Positions 37,178 to 49,100 of a DNA stretch of 64,000 bases are shown piece by piece. The notes beneath the pieces are model-generated. The model had not been told where the DNA came from, searched no databases, and worked only from the letters and a program-made list of their open reading frames with translations. The DNA comes from Nymphaea colorata (taxonomy: Eukaryota; Streptophyta; Magnoliopsida; Nymphaeales; Nymphaeaceae): the NCBI RefSeq assembly GCF_008831285.2, contig NC_045150.1, forward strand, positions 8,880,001 to 8,944,000. The letters are read 5' to 3'. The stretch's first letter is position 1; every line of letters begins with the position of its first letter. The position numbers were made by a program, and so were the translations under genes.

Positions 37178-40015
37178 CTCCCCCTCAAGCTTGGCATACA
37201 TGTCAAACATGCCAAGCTTGCTAACATTCTTTTCGAATGAAGAAGTACAAAGCCCTTTAGTTAGGACGTCTGCAACTTGATCTTCAGACTTCATATATGG
37301 CAGAATCAGCTCCTTTGAGTCAATGCGTTCCCGGATAAAATGACGATCAATCTCCACATGTTTGGTCCTGTCATGTAGAACTGGATTATTGGCAAGATTA
37401 ATCGCAGACTTGTTGTCACAGTACATCTTCATTTTATCTCCCAATTCCACACCAATATCAGTCAAAAGAATCTTCAGCCACAGCATCTCTGTAACCCCCA
37501 TTGCAACAGCCCTGTACTCAGCCTCCGCACTAGACCTCGAACATACTTCTTGCCTCTTACTTCTCCAAACAACTAGGTTACCTCCAAGAAAGATACAATA
37601 CCCTGTAGTAGACCTCCTTGTGTCAGTGCAACCTGCCCAATCTGCATCTGAGTAGCCCTCAATGGTAAGTTTGTCCTGTCGAGTATACAACAGTCCTTTT
37701 CCTGGGTCATTCTTTAGATATCCCAACACTCTTTCTGCACTCTTCCAGTGACAATCCGTGGGAGCATGCATAAATTGACTTAGCACATTTACCGCATACG
37801 TGATATCAGGGCGAGTTAGAGTAAGATAGATAAGCTTACCTACTAGCCTCTGATATCGCCCTTTTCCTTCCTCATCCAGAATAGTGCCCGTCTTGATACT
37901 TATCTTAGTTCCCGACTCTATAGGAGTAAGATAGGGCCTACAACCAAGTTTGCCTGTCTCCTTTAGTAAGTCAAGAGTGTACTTCCTTTGATTCATAACC
38001 AGCCCTGTCTCTGATCGAGCAATCTCTATCCCCAGAAAGTATCTCAGCTTACCCAGATCCTTGAGGTCGAATTCCTTAGATAATCTCTCCTTCATCTTTC
38101 TGTTTTCTTCTTCGTCACTGCCAGTGACAATCATATCATCAACGTAGACAAGGAGAAGACTCACCAGACCACCTCTCTGCTTTATGAATAGGGTATGATC
38201 TCCATTTCCTTGCTTGTACCCAGTAGACTTCATAACGATCCTTAGTCTCTCAAACCAAGCTCTAGGCGACTGCTTCAAGCCATACAAAGCTTTCTTGAGG
38301 TGACAACATTTTCCCTCTTGAACATACCCGGGAGGCATGCTCATATAGACTTCTTCCTCCAGATGGCCGTTCAAGAACGCATTTTTAACATCAAGCTGGT
38401 CCATGCGCCACTTCCTGTGCACAGCAAGAGCAAGAATAACCCTCACGGTCTTCAACTTTGCAACAAGGGCAAAGGTCTCAAGATAGTCGATTCCATACTT
38501 CTGACTGAACCCCTTTGCAACCAAACGAGCTTTATATCGATCTACAGTGCCATCAGGTTTGTACTTCACGTTGTAAACCCACTTAGAGCCAACTAGGTGT
38601 GTCCCCTTAGGAATATCAACAACTTCCCATGTTCTGTTCTTAGCTAACGCACCCATCTCCTCTGTCATAGCATTTAACCACTTGGGATCATCCTTAGCAT
38701 CATCCACCGACCTGGGAATAACAACTTTGGATAAGGTTGTGATAAAACATTTGTAATTTGTACTGAGCTTAGCATAAGAAACAAATCTCTGAATAGGGTG
38801 AGAAGTACATGACCTGGTGCCTTTGCGCACAGCAATGGGGAGCTCTTCATTCGATGGACTTGGGTCATCCGGGGAGATCACAGGATTGGGATTGGTTCTA
38901 TCCTCATCACCAACATCTTCCACTGTAGCTTTCTCCTTTCTGACATAAACCTGGCCAAACAAGTGATCCCGGGCAACAATGGGCTGAGCATCCACCGTGA
39001 CCCCTTCCATATGGCTGCCCTTCTCATTACTGACCGTGACCGTGTCAATCACACTGGGACTAACCTTGTAATCCAAAAACTCCATAAACTGAATTAGCTG
39101 ATTAGAGGAATACTCTTCCCCTTTGTTCCCAAGACACTCCCCCTGAAGAGGATTCACCGAAAAATACGACTCATGTTCATGAAATGTGACATCCCTCGAA
39201 ACATACACTTTGGAAGTAGTGGGATCCACACATTTATACCCCTTCTGAGTGGAAGAGTACCCCAGGAAAACTCCTTTAATAGACCGGGGATCAAGTTTTT
39301 TGAGAGTAGGGCTATGATTATGCACAAAACAACTGCACCCAAAGACACGAGGAGTAAGAGGCCACAGATTCTGGGTGGGCCACAGGGTAGAATAAGGAGA
39401 CTGACCATCCAACACCCTAGTAGGCATACGGTTAATGAGATGTGCACTAGTGAGAAGTGCATCACCCCAATACCGCTTCGGGACATGACGTTGGAACATA
39501 ATGGCCCGGGTAACATTCAATAGATGACGATTTTTACGTTCAGCTATACCATTTTGAGGAGGGGTATAACTACAAGAGGTTTCATGAACAATACCCTTGC
39601 CTTTCAAGAATTCATCAAGGGATTGGGAGACATATTCCCGTGCATTATCCGTACGGAAAGCTTGAACAGTAGTATGGAATTGAGTCTCAACAAAGGCAAC
39701 AAAGTTTTTCACAACTGCTGGAACCTCACTACGTTCTCGCAACAAGTACACAAACGTACATCTAGAGTAATCATCAATAAGCGTCAAAAAATAGTGACAA
39801 CCACCACACGTGGGTACTCCAGAAGGACCCCAAACATCGGAATGAACTAAGGCAAACGGATGAGTGGTTTTATTCAAAGAAATAGGGTACGAAGCCCTGA
39901 CATGTTTAGCCAATTGACACACTTCACAAGCGAAGGAGTCAATTGAGACAGAAGCAAACAAATGAGGAAACAACTTCTTTATTAACTGGAAGGGGAGATG
40001 TCCAAGACGCTCGTG
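37172..40015 (-). CDS. pol: Copia integrase, reverse transcriptase and RNase H (downstream of in-frame stop)
   Basis: This frame continues directly from the gag-protease frame after the TGA at 40016-40018 and has no clear ATG of its own. It codes for the polyprotein parts that integrate and copy the element. Counting from the Leu codon at 39971-39973, it shows the CxxC half of the integrase zinc finger (FACEVC, about 14-19), the integrase triad D46, D109 and E145 (a D,D35E spacing), the RT motif YVDD at 610-613 and RNase H acidic residues D776, E817 and D853, with SRSSAEAEYRA. It ends in LEGEC, the stop falling a few bases into the 3' LTR. RT has ETFALVAKL where ETFAPVAKL is usual in copia elements, a possible mild lesion. 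Expression would need readthrough or an intact partner element. Confidence 0.93.
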   Translation of the reverse strand, partial: HERLGHLPFQLIKKLFPHLFASVSIDSFACEVCQLAKHVRASYPISLNKTTHPFALVHSDVWGPSGVPTCGGCHYFLTLIDDYSRCTFVYLLRERSEVPAVVKNFVAFVETQFHTTVQAFRTDNAREYVSQSLDEFLKGKGIVHETSCSYTPPQNGIAERKNRHLLNVTRAIMFQRHVPKRYWGDALLTSAHLINRMPTRVLDGQSPYSTLWPTQNLWPLTPRVFGCSCFVHNHSPTLKKLDPRSIKGVFLGYSSTQKGYKCVDPTTSKVYVSRDVTFHEHESYFSVNPLQGECLGNKGEEYSSNQLIQFMEFLDYKVSPSVIDTVTVSNEKGSHMEGVTVDAQPIVARDHLFGQVYVRKEKATVEDVGDEDRTNPNPVISPDDPSPSNEELPIAVRKGTRSCTSHPIQRFVSYAKLSTNYKCFITTLSKVVIPRSVDDAKDDPKWLNAMTEEMGALAKNRTWEVVDIPKGTHLVGSKWVYNVKYKPDGTVDRYKARLVAKGFSQKYGIDYLETFALVAKLKTVRVILALAVHRKWRMDQLDVKNAFLNGHLEEEVYMSMPPGYVQEGKCCHLKKALYGLKQSPRAWFERLRIVMKSTGYKQGNGDHTLFIKQRGGLVSLLLVYVDDMIVTGSDEEENRKMKERLSKEFDLKDLGKLRYFLGIEIARSETGLVMNQRKYTLDLLKETGKLGCRPYLTPIESGTKISIKTGTILDEEGKGRYQRLVGKLIYLTLTRPDITYAVNVLSQFMHAPTDCHWKSAERVLGYLKNDPGKGLLYTRQDKLTIEGYSDADWAGCTDTRRSTTGYCIFLGGNLVVWRSKRQEVCSRSSAEAEYRAVAMGVTEMLWLKILLTDIGVELGDKMKMYCDNKSAINLANNPVLHDRTKHVEIDRHFIRERIDSKELILPYMKSEDQVADVLTKGLCTSSFEKNVSKLGMFDMYAKLEGEC
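37178..37188 (-). other. Polypurine tract
   Basis: TTGAGGGGGAG on the minus strand directly abuts the 3' LTR, the expected position for priming plus-strand DNA synthesis. Confidence 0.9.
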
Positions 40016-41356
40016 TCATCGCAGAACAGTAGATCTATCGTTCACACCAGACAAGTGACCACTCGTGGCAGAAATCAATGCTGAAGCAACTTGTACCGGC
40101 AGCCTGTAGAGCCCATCAGTAACCGAACCAATCCCAATCTTCTTCCCCGTCACCAAGTCCTGCAGGGAACAATGATCAGCAGAGAAAATCAGATTACAGT
40201 TTAATTCTTTAGTAATACTGCTGACAGAGAGTAAGTTGACAGGAATATTGGGAACATGCAGGGCATTGTGAAGACGGTATTTGTTCAACAGGGACAAGCT
40301 CCCTTTCCCAGCCACAGAGATAGAAGACCCATCTGCCATAGACACGCGTTGCTTGCCAGAAGAAAGTTGATATTCTTGAAAGAGTTTAGAGTCCCCTGTC
40401 ATGTGGTGAGTGGCTCCACTATCAACAATCTTGAGTTGAGCAGGGGACAACTTGGACTTTGCACCACTAGAAGAATTGCTCTGACTGGAATCAGACACAG
40501 AAGGGCTACGCTTGCCAGAGGGAGGACGACCTCTGACCAGTCTCTTCTCGGGATGAAGATCCCAACAGAAATCCACCGAATGCCCCAACTTGTGGCAATG
40601 AGTGCAATGTCGGGCAGGACGCTGCCCAGTCCCTGAGGCACGGCTGACAAAGGCAGAAGGGCCATGACCGGTGTCAAGATGCATCACCTGGCGACGTTGT
40701 TCTTCAGACTCAACACGAGCATATACTTCCTCTATCCCCGGAATCTCATCACCATTAAGAATCTGGCTACGAATAGACTCAAATTCATCCCGCAGGCCTC
40801 CCAGAAACAGAAACGTACGGTCCATCCATTCCTTTTCCCAGTAGAGGGAATGATCTGAACCGCATGTCCACTCATCAGTCACATGATAATCTAACTCCTC
40901 CCACTTGGTCTTCAGGGCAGCATAGAAGGCAGCAACAGACAAATCACCCTGTGTCAGAGAGTAAATACTGCGTTTAATCTGATAGGTGCGCAAATGTCTC
41001 TTCTTGCGACCATACATCTTTGCAAGCACAGTCCACATATCAAAAGAGGTCGGCTTCCGCAGAATGAGGGGCTGAATATCGGATGACACGGAGCTGATAA
41101 TCCACACCTTCACTTGGCTGTCCTCCAACGCCCACGTCGCCCATTGAGGATCAGATTTAATGGGCGCAGGTTTGTCGCCAGTGATGTAAGAGAGACGCCC
41201 ACGGCTAGTAATCCCAATCTCGAGAGCGGCAGACCAAGATAGGTAATTGTCCTTGGTCAGACGGATGGAGGTGACCTGGAGCGGCACGTTCTCAGTCTTG
41301 GAGGCGCTGCCCGTGTCAAGAACGGCATCTTTTTGAGTCCCCATCGCTTCTGCCAT
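40016..41356 (-). CDS. gag: Copia Gag and aspartic protease (ends at premature TGA)
   Basis: 446 codons from the ATG at 41354-41356, beginning MAEAMGTQKD. The N-terminal capsid region contains LTKDNYLSWSAALE, typical of plant copia Gag. A CCHC zinc knuckle (CTHCHKLGHSVDFC, about residues 251-264) binds RNA. The protease active site is DSGATHHMTG (about 313-322). The frame then enters the GAG-pre-integrase region and stops at TGA (40016-40018), exactly where the family has a conserved Trp before His-x-Arg-Leu-Gly-His. The frame downstream is intact, so a TGG-to-TGA change is the simplest explanation. One continuous polyprotein is the norm for the family. Confidence 0.93.
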   Translation of the reverse strand: MAEAMGTQKDAVLDTGSASKTENVPLQVTSIRLTKDNYLSWSAALEIGITSRGRLSYITGDKPAPIKSDPQWATWALEDSQVKVWIISSVSSDIQPLILRKPTSFDMWTVLAKMYGRKKRHLRTYQIKRSIYSLTQGDLSVAAFYAALKTKWEELDYHVTDEWTCGSDHSLYWEKEWMDRTFLFLGGLRDEFESIRSQILNGDEIPGIEEVYARVESEEQRRQVMHLDTGHGPSAFVSRASGTGQRPARHCTHCHKLGHSVDFCWDLHPEKRLVRGRPPSGKRSPSVSDSSQSNSSSGAKSKLSPAQLKIVDSGATHHMTGDSKLFQEYQLSSGKQRVSMADGSSISVAGKGSLSLLNKYRLHNALHVPNIPVNLLSVSSITKELNCNLIFSADHCSLQDLVTGKKIGIGSVTDGLYRLPVQVASALISATSGHLSGVNDRSTVLR

Positions 41357-41400
41357 CACAAACTAGCACACAGCAACAAGAGGCACAGCAGCGGGAATGA

Positions 41401-41460
41401 GGCAACGGCGTCGGGAAGGAGGCAACGGCGTCGGGAAGGAGGCAACGGCGTCGGGAAGGA
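41401..41460. repeat. Three exact 20-bp repeats in the retrotransposon leader
   Basis: Three consecutive copies of GGCAACGGCGTCGGGAAGGA lie between the primer-binding site and gag. A second, longer duplicated block with GGAACAGAGGACGGCGGCGG lies at about 41593-41735. The leader is strongly G+C-rich compared with the rest of the element. Confidence 0.93.
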
Positions 41461-41800
41461 GGCAGCGGCGACGGCGGCTGGAATGAGGCAGAGGCAACGT
41501 AAAGCAGGCGACGACGCAACACAGAGGCCACCCACGGTGGCAGAAACAAAGAACGGGACGAACGGAGGACCGCGGAGGCGTAACAGAGGGCGGCGGAACA
41601 GAGGACGGCGGCGGCAGAGCAGGGCGACGTCACAAGGGCAGCAGCGACGCCGGAACAGAGGACGGCGGCGGCGGAACAAAGGACAGCGGCGGCAAAGCAG
41701 GGCGACGTCACACGGGCAGCAGCGGCGCCGGAACTTCAACGGCGTCGGGCGACGAAAAAACTTGACGATCCTTGGAAAAAACGCTTCTCCAACTCCGCTG

Positions 41801-41812
41801 GCTCTGATACCA
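41801..41812 (-). other. Primer-binding site (initiator tRNA-Met)
   Basis: TGGTATCAGAGC on the minus strand sits directly next to the 5' LTR. It is the standard plant copia PBS, complementary to the 3' end of initiator tRNA-Met. Confidence 0.96.
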
Positions 41813-42099
41813 TGTAGAAACACGAACCACACAGAGAGAGAGTGGAGAACGAACACACAATCTACGTGGAAAACCTCAGAAAGAGGTGAAAAACCACGGG
41901 GAGGCTCTGACCTAGGGGCACACCGCAACCCTAGGAGAGAGAAAAATTATATTTCACTTACTTCAACACTAAACACAAGTGACAATATAAAGAGGGAGAG
42001 AGGAGAAGCCGCCTAGGGTACCGAGCCCGCCTCGGTACCCGCGCCCCATAGAACCGGGTCCAGGAATGGATCCGGTTCCCACAGCAACATATTCTAACA
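41813..42099 (-). repeat. 5' LTR of the copia element
   Basis: 287 bp, apparently identical to 36891-37177. Its outer edge is followed by TATAC, the second copy of the target-site duplication. Confidence 0.97.
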
Positions 42100-42104
42100 T
42101 ATAC

Positions 42105-42790
42105 CAATCGTTTTTAAATACCATTCCTGATTTTGGATGACATAACTAGTATATATTTGCAAACTTGTGAAACTATTTTTATTCAAGTCAACTTTTTTAA
42201 AAACAATTCCTAATTTTGGATGGCATGAAATTTTATCAAGCTTTTTTAGTGGCAGCCAACAATGCCTTTTTGTTTTGTTGCCAAATATTCCTAAAGCTTC
42301 CTAGCTTTTTAAGTTTATTTTGGACCTTTCTTAAAGATTTCTCCTAAAATCGTATAAGTCACAAATTTTTACAATTTTTCAAATAAGTGAACGTTTTTTC
42401 TCTAATTTTCTTGACTTTTGAACAAAAAGTTAATGCAGTTCATTCTTTTTGATTTTTTTCTAAATCATTGCAACTCATAAGCGTTCATGAAGTTTTGAAG
42501 TTATATATGTTTGCAAATTTGTGAGAAAATTATCATCAAAATTCGCTTTTTGTAGATTTTTTTTCTCTTAACTTTTTATGAACATTTCAAACTATCATGC
42601 ACTTTTGCTTTTCTTTCCAAATCTTCGTAAAAGTTTCCTAGTTCTTTTAAAATTTTATTATCCGCTATTTCTACCAAAATATGTTAAAAGTGCAACAAAC
42701 TTTTACAAATTTTGGATTTTTGTCAACATTGATTTGTCTAAAATTTTCATGATCTGAATTGAGGATTGAAAATTTTTAAATTTTTTTGAG
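42105..42790. repeat. Degenerate T-rich tandem repeats interrupted by the retrotransposon
   Basis: Segments with TTTGCAAA.TTGTGA, CCAAAT.TTC.TAAA.TTCCTAG and ACAAA.TTTTACAA recur about 340 bp apart (near 42160 and 42500; 42280 and 42615; 42360 and 42700). Related text, such as ACCAAATATTTGTGAAACCTTGG, appears left of the element near 36635-36660. This suggests the element landed inside an older degenerate repeat. Alignment by eye only. Confidence 0.45.
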
Positions 42791-43111
42791 CTTTTTAAAA
42801 GCTTTTGCACTCATTAGCAATTTTGTAAAATACATATCGTAACACGTATCGGTTAGGTCGACCTTTACATGCATCGTAACATATCGTAAAATAATTGAAA
42901 ATCTAAGAAAATTATGATTAGTGTGCTTTTTATAAAAAAAGCCATTCCTTTCACAATTAACATTCATGATTCATCATTAGTAGTAAGTAATAGAACATTA
43001 GTAAAATAAAGTTTAAAAGTTTTTTTACGCCATATGAAAAACATAGAATCAGAAATTGTTTACTACCAAATGAGAATTGAATTAAGTAACATATGAACAA
43101 TTATCTTCAAT
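42791..43111. other. Spacer between degenerate repeats and the satellite array
   Basis: AT-rich with short CGTAACACGTATCGG / CGTAACATATCG motifs near 42837-42890. No gene recognised. Confidence 0.4.
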
Positions 43112-46100
43112 GAGATATATACTATATGAACAAGTTGTGATCTTCAATGATTCCTTGGATTGTTTTGCCAACAAGGTGGATATAAATATTTGAATCCTGA
43201 ATTAGGACATTCCAACATTGGACAATTATCTTTGCTGTTCCCCATTCAATGATTTTGTATTGAATATTTAATATGTATTAATTGTACAAGGAAAGTTAAA
43301 ATCCTTATTATTGGCACAAGGATCATTTTCATTGCCTATGACCTTTCAACTTGTTTATTGGGAGGCTTCGGAGATCGCCCACATGATGTTGAAAATTGGA
43401 TTGTAGACCACGGTCATATACATAAATCCAAACGCAAGTACAACATCTAACTAAGATCATGTTAGACCTGTGATCTAAATTCTAGTTGAAAACACCTAAA
43501 GCCGGACATATCAGACCTCTGGTCCGGACCCTTGATATGAATTTCAACATCTATACCGGATCACATGATGCCCTCTACCAAATTCAACATCTCAATTGAA
43601 TCAGATTCAGCCTCTAATCCAAGTCATTGGTCCCGAATGAAAATCCAACGTCTAAGACGAATCAGATTAGACCTCTGATTCCATTTGAGATTTTAATTCC
43701 GAGCTCAACAACTTATCCGGGTCAGATCAGACCTCTGATCCAACTTCCCAATATGACATTGTGTATCATTGGTATGATATTATTTCTCATCAAATAAATG
43801 TTGGATGTATGATTGGTGGTTCGGGAAGATGATTGTGGACGATTTTTGGAAAAGAGATGTGTATTGTATTAGCAATTATGATATTCAATTATTCTTTGGA
43901 CAATGTTGTCAAGAAGATTGATATAAACATTTGAATGAAGGCTTGGGATATTCCCACCTTGGAAAATTGTCTTTGATGTCTCCCATTCCAAGATTTTGTA
44001 TTGAATATTTCATATGTTATAATTGTAGATGGAAAAATTGAAATCTTCACCCATTTGACAAAGATCATTTTTGTTACTCTTGTCCTTAGGACTTGTTTAT
44101 TGGGATGCTTAGGATATCAACCACTTGATGTCAAAAAAAGGATCGTATATCCCGATCGTGCACTTAAATGCAAATCCAAGTACAACATTTAAATACATCA
44201 TATGAAACATGAGATCTGCACTCTTGTTTTAACATCCAAATCCAACACTCGAAGGCGGGCAGATAAGACCTCTGGTCCAGACCCAAGATATGAATTGGGT
44301 TAAGCATCTTATTTAAATCATTGATCCCAAACCAAAATCCAACACTTAAGCCGGATCAGAGTAGAGTTCTGACTTAGGCCGAGATTTTATGTCCGATTTG
44401 AACACCTTGTCTGGGTTAGATGGACCTCTAATCCAAATTCTCGGATGACATATTCTATGATTTCTATGATATTCTTTCTAATCAAATAAATGTAGGACCT
44501 ATGATTGACGGTTTAAGAAGTTGATTGTTGCGTGTTTTAGAAAAAGAGATGCATACTATATGAACAATTTGTGATCTTCAACGATTCTTTGGATTGTTTT
44601 GCCAACAAGATCGATATAAATATTTGAATCGTGAATGAGGACATTCCAACATTGGATAATTATCTTTGTTTTTCCCCATTCAATGATTTTGTATAGAATG
44701 TTTAATATGTATTAATTGTATATGGAAAATTAAAATCCTTATTGTTGGCACAAGGATCATTTTCATTGTTTATGACGTATCAACTAGATTGTTTGGAGGC
44801 TTAGGAGATCGCCCACATGATGTTGAGAATTGGATTGTAGACCACGGTCATAGACATAAATCCAAACGCAAGTACAACATCTAACTAAGATCATGTTAGA
44901 CCCGTGATCTAAATTCTAGTTGAAAACACCTAAAGCCGGACAGATCAGAGGTCCGGACCCTTGATAGGAATTTCAACATCTATACCAGATCACATGATGC
45001 CCTCTACCAAATTCAACATCTCAATTGAATCAGATTCAGCCTCTAATCCAAGTCATTGGTCCCAAATGAAAATCCAACGTCTACGACGAATCAGATTGGA
45101 CCTCTGATTCCATTTGAGATTTTAAAACCGAGCTCAACAACTTATCCGTGTCAGATCTGACCTCAGATCCAACTTCCCAATATGACATTGTGTATCATTG
45201 GTATGATATTATTTCTCATCAAATAAATGTTGGATGTATGATTGGTGGTTCGGGAAGATGTTTGTGGACGATTTTTGGAAAAGGGATGTGTATTGTATGA
45301 GCAATTTATGATATTCAATTATTCTTTGGACAATGTTGTCAAGAAGATTGATATAAATATTTGAATGAGGGCTTGGGATATTCCAACCGTGGAAAATTGT
45401 CTTTGATGTCCCCCATTCCAAGATTTTGTATTGAATATTTCATATGTTATAATTGTAGATGGAAAAATTGAAATCTTCACCCATTTGACAAAGATCATTT
45501 TTGCTACTCTTGTCCTTAGGACTTGTTTATTGGGATGCTTAGGATATCAACCACTTGATGTAAAAAAGTGGATCGTATATCCCGATCGTGCACTAAAATG
45601 CAAATCCAAGTACAACATTTAAATACATCATATGAAACATGAGATCTGCACTCTTGTTTTAACATCCAACTCCAACACTTGAAGGAAGGCAGATAAGACC
45701 TCTGTTCCAGACCCAAGGTATGAATTGGGTTAAGCATCTTTTCAGATCCCAAACCAAAATCCAACACTTATGCCGGATCAGAGTAGACTTCTGATTCATG
45801 CCGAGATTTTATATCCGATTTCAACACCTTGTCTGGGTTAGATAGACCTCTAATCCAAATTCTCGGATGACATATTCTATGATTTCTATGATATTCTTTC
45901 TAATCAAATAAATGTAAGACGTATGATTGACGGTTTAAGAAGTTGATTGTTGCGTGTTTTAGAAAAAGAGATGCATACTATATGAACAATTTGTGATCTT
46001 CAATGATTCTTTGGATTGTTTTGCCAACAAGATCGATATAAATATTTGAATCGTGAATTAGGACATTTCAACATTGGATAATTATCTTTGTTGTTCCCCA

Positions 46101-49100
46101 TTCAATGATTTTGTATTGAATGTTTAATATGTATTAGTTGTACATGGAAAATTAAAATCCTTATTGTTGGCACAAGGATCGTTTTCATTGTTTATGACCT
46201 TTCAACTAGATTGTTGGTTGGCTTCGGAGATCGCCTAGATGATGTTGAGAATTGGATTGTAGACCATGGTCATGGACATAAATCCAAGCGCAAGTACAAC
46301 ATCTAACTAAGATCATGATGGACCTGTGATCTAAATTCTAGTTGAAAACACCTAAAGCCGGACAGATCATACCTCTGGTCCGGACCCTTGATATGAATTT
46401 CAGCATCTATACCGGACCACATGCTGCCCTCTACCAAATTCAACATCTCAATTTTATCAGATTCAGCCTCTAATCCAAGTCACTGGTCCCGAATGAAAAT
46501 CCAACGTCTAAGACGAATCAGATTAGACCTTTGATTCCATTTGAGATTTTAAATCCGAGCTCAACAACTTATCCGGGTCAGATCAGACCTCTGATCCAAC
46601 TTCCCAATATGACATTGTGTATCATTGGTATGATATTATTTCTCATCAAATAAATGTTGGATGTATGATTGGTGGTTCGGGAAGATGATTGTGGACGATT
46701 TTTGGAAAAAGGATGTGTATTGTATGAGCATTTTATGATATTCAATTATTCTTTGGACAATGTTGTCAAAAAGATCGTTATAAATATTTGAATGAAGGCT
46801 TGGGATATTCCAACCGTGGAAAATTGTCTTTAATGTCCCCCATTCCAAGATATTGTATTGAATATTTCATATGTCATAATTGTAGATGGAAAAATTGAAA
46901 TCTTCACCCATTTGACAAAGATCATTTTTGTTACTCTTGTCCTTAGGACTTGTTTATTGGGATGCTTAGGTTATCAACCACTTGATGTCAAAAAGTGGAT
47001 CGTATATCCCTATCGTGCACTTAAATGCAAATCCAAGTAGAACATTTAAATACATCATATGAAACGTGAGATCTGCACTCTTGTTTTAACATCCAAATCC
47101 AACACTTGAAGGCGGGCAGATAAGACCTCTGGTCCCGACCCAAGATATGAATTGGGTTAAGCATCTTATTTAAATCATTGATCCCAAACCAAATTCCAAC
47201 ACTTATGCCGGATCAGAGTAGACTTCTGATTCATGTCGAGATTTTATATCCGATTTCAACACCTTGTCTGGGTTAGATGGACCTCTAATCCAAATTCTCG
47301 GATGACATATTCTATGATTTCTATGATATTCTTTCTAATCAAATAATTGTAGGACGTATGATTGACGGTTTAAGAAGTTGATTGTTGCGTGTTTTAGAAA
47401 AAGAGATGCATACTATATGAACAATTTGTGATCTTCAATGATTCTTTGGATTGTTTTGCCAACAAGATCGATATGAATATTTGAATCGTGACTTAGGACA
47501 TTCCAACATTGGATAATTATCTTTGTTGTTCCCCATTCAATGATTTTGTATTGAATGTTTAATGTGTATTAATTGTACATGGAAAATTAAAATCCTTATT
47601 GTTGGCACAAGGATCGTTTTCATTGTTTATGACCTTTCAACTAGATTGTTGGTTGGCTTCCGAGATCGCCTAGATGATGTTGAGAATTGGATTGTAGACC
47701 ACAGTCATGGACATAAATCCAAGCGCAAGTACAACATCTAACTAAGATCATGTTAGACCTGTGATCTAAATTCTAGTTGAAAACACCGAAAGCCGAACAG
47801 ATCAAACCTCTGTTTCGGACCCTTGATATGATTTTTCAACATCTATACCAGATCACATGATGCCCTCTGCCAAATTTAACATTTCAATTGAATCCGATTC
47901 AGTCTCTAATCCAAGTCATTGGTCCCGAATGAAAATCCAACGTCTAAGACGAATCAGATTAGACCTCTGATTCCATTTGAGATTTTAAATCCGAGCTCAA
48001 CAACTTGTCCGGGTCAGATCAGACCTCTGATCCAACTTCCCAATATGACATTGTGTATCATTGGTATGATATTATTTTTCATCAAATAAATGTTGGATGT
48101 ATGATTGGTGGTTCTGGAAGATGATTGTGGACGATTTTTGGGAAAGGGCTGTGTATTGTATGAGCAATTTATGATATTCAATTATTCTTTGGACAATGTT
48201 GTCAAGAAGATTGTTATAGATATTTGAATGAATGCTTGGGATATTCCAACCGTGGAAAATTGTCTTTGATGTCCCCCATTCCAAGATTTTGTATTGAATA
48301 TTTCATATGTCATAATTGTAGAAGGAAAAATTGAAATCTTCACCCATTTGACAAAGATCATTTTTGTTATTCTTGTCCTTAGGACTTGTTTATTGGGATG
48401 CTTAGAATATCAACCACTTGATGTCAAAAAGTGGATCGTATATCCCTATCGTGCACTTAAATGCAAATCCAAGTAGAACATTTAAATACATCATATGAAA
48501 CATGAGATCTGCACTCTTGTTTTATCATCCAAATCCAACACTTGAAGGCGGGCAGATAAGACCTCTGGTCCAGACCCAAGATATGAATTGGGTTAAGCAT
48601 CTTATTTAAATCATTGATCCGAAACCAAAATCCAACGCTTAAGCCGGATCAGAGTAGACTTCTGATTCATGTCGAGATTTTATATCCGATTTCAACACCT
48701 TGTCTGGGTTAGATGGACCTCTAATCCAAATTCTCGGATGACATATTCTATGATTTCTATGATATTCTTTCTAATCAAATAAATGTAGGACCTATGATTG
48801 ACGGTTTAAGAAGTTGATTGTTGCGTGTTTTAGAAAAAGAGATGCATACTATATGAACAATTTGTGATCTTCAATGATTCTTTGGATTGTTTTGCCAACA
48901 AGATCGATATGAATATTTGAATCGTGACTTAGGACATTCCAACATTGGATAATTATCTTTGTTGTTCCCCATTCAATGATTTTGTATTGAATGTTTAATG
49001 TGTATTAATTGTACATGGAAAATTAAAATCCTTATTGTTGGCACAAGGATCGTTTTCATTGTTTATGACCTTTCAACTAGATTGTTGGGAGGCTTAGGAG

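Larger units (their letters stand above)
36891..42099 (-). mobile_element. Full-length Ty1-copia LTR retrotransposon
   Basis: A 5,209-bp element in minus orientation. It has two 287-bp LTRs that read TG...CA on the plus strand, a 5-bp target-site duplication TATAC (36886-36890 and 42100-42104), a primer-binding site, a polypurine tract and Gag-protease-integrase-RT-RNase H coding sequence. Integrase before RT is the diagnostic Ty1-copia order. The LTRs appear identical by eye, so insertion is recent. The polyprotein is interrupted by one in-frame TGA, so the copy is probably non-autonomous as it stands. The copia lineage is not assigned; RT phylogeny would decide it. Confidence 0.97.

Noticed and set aside
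41801-41812. tRNA-like signal at TGGTATCAGAGC
   Set aside because: This is the retrotransposon primer-binding site, complementary to the tRNA 3' end, not a tRNA gene. No tRNA or rRNA gene was recognised elsewhere in the window.
41333-42016. Plus-strand frame of 227 codons across the retrotransposon leader and LTR
   Set aside because: Antisense to the element, driven by G+C-rich repeats. Its C-terminal part reappears in the other LTR copy.
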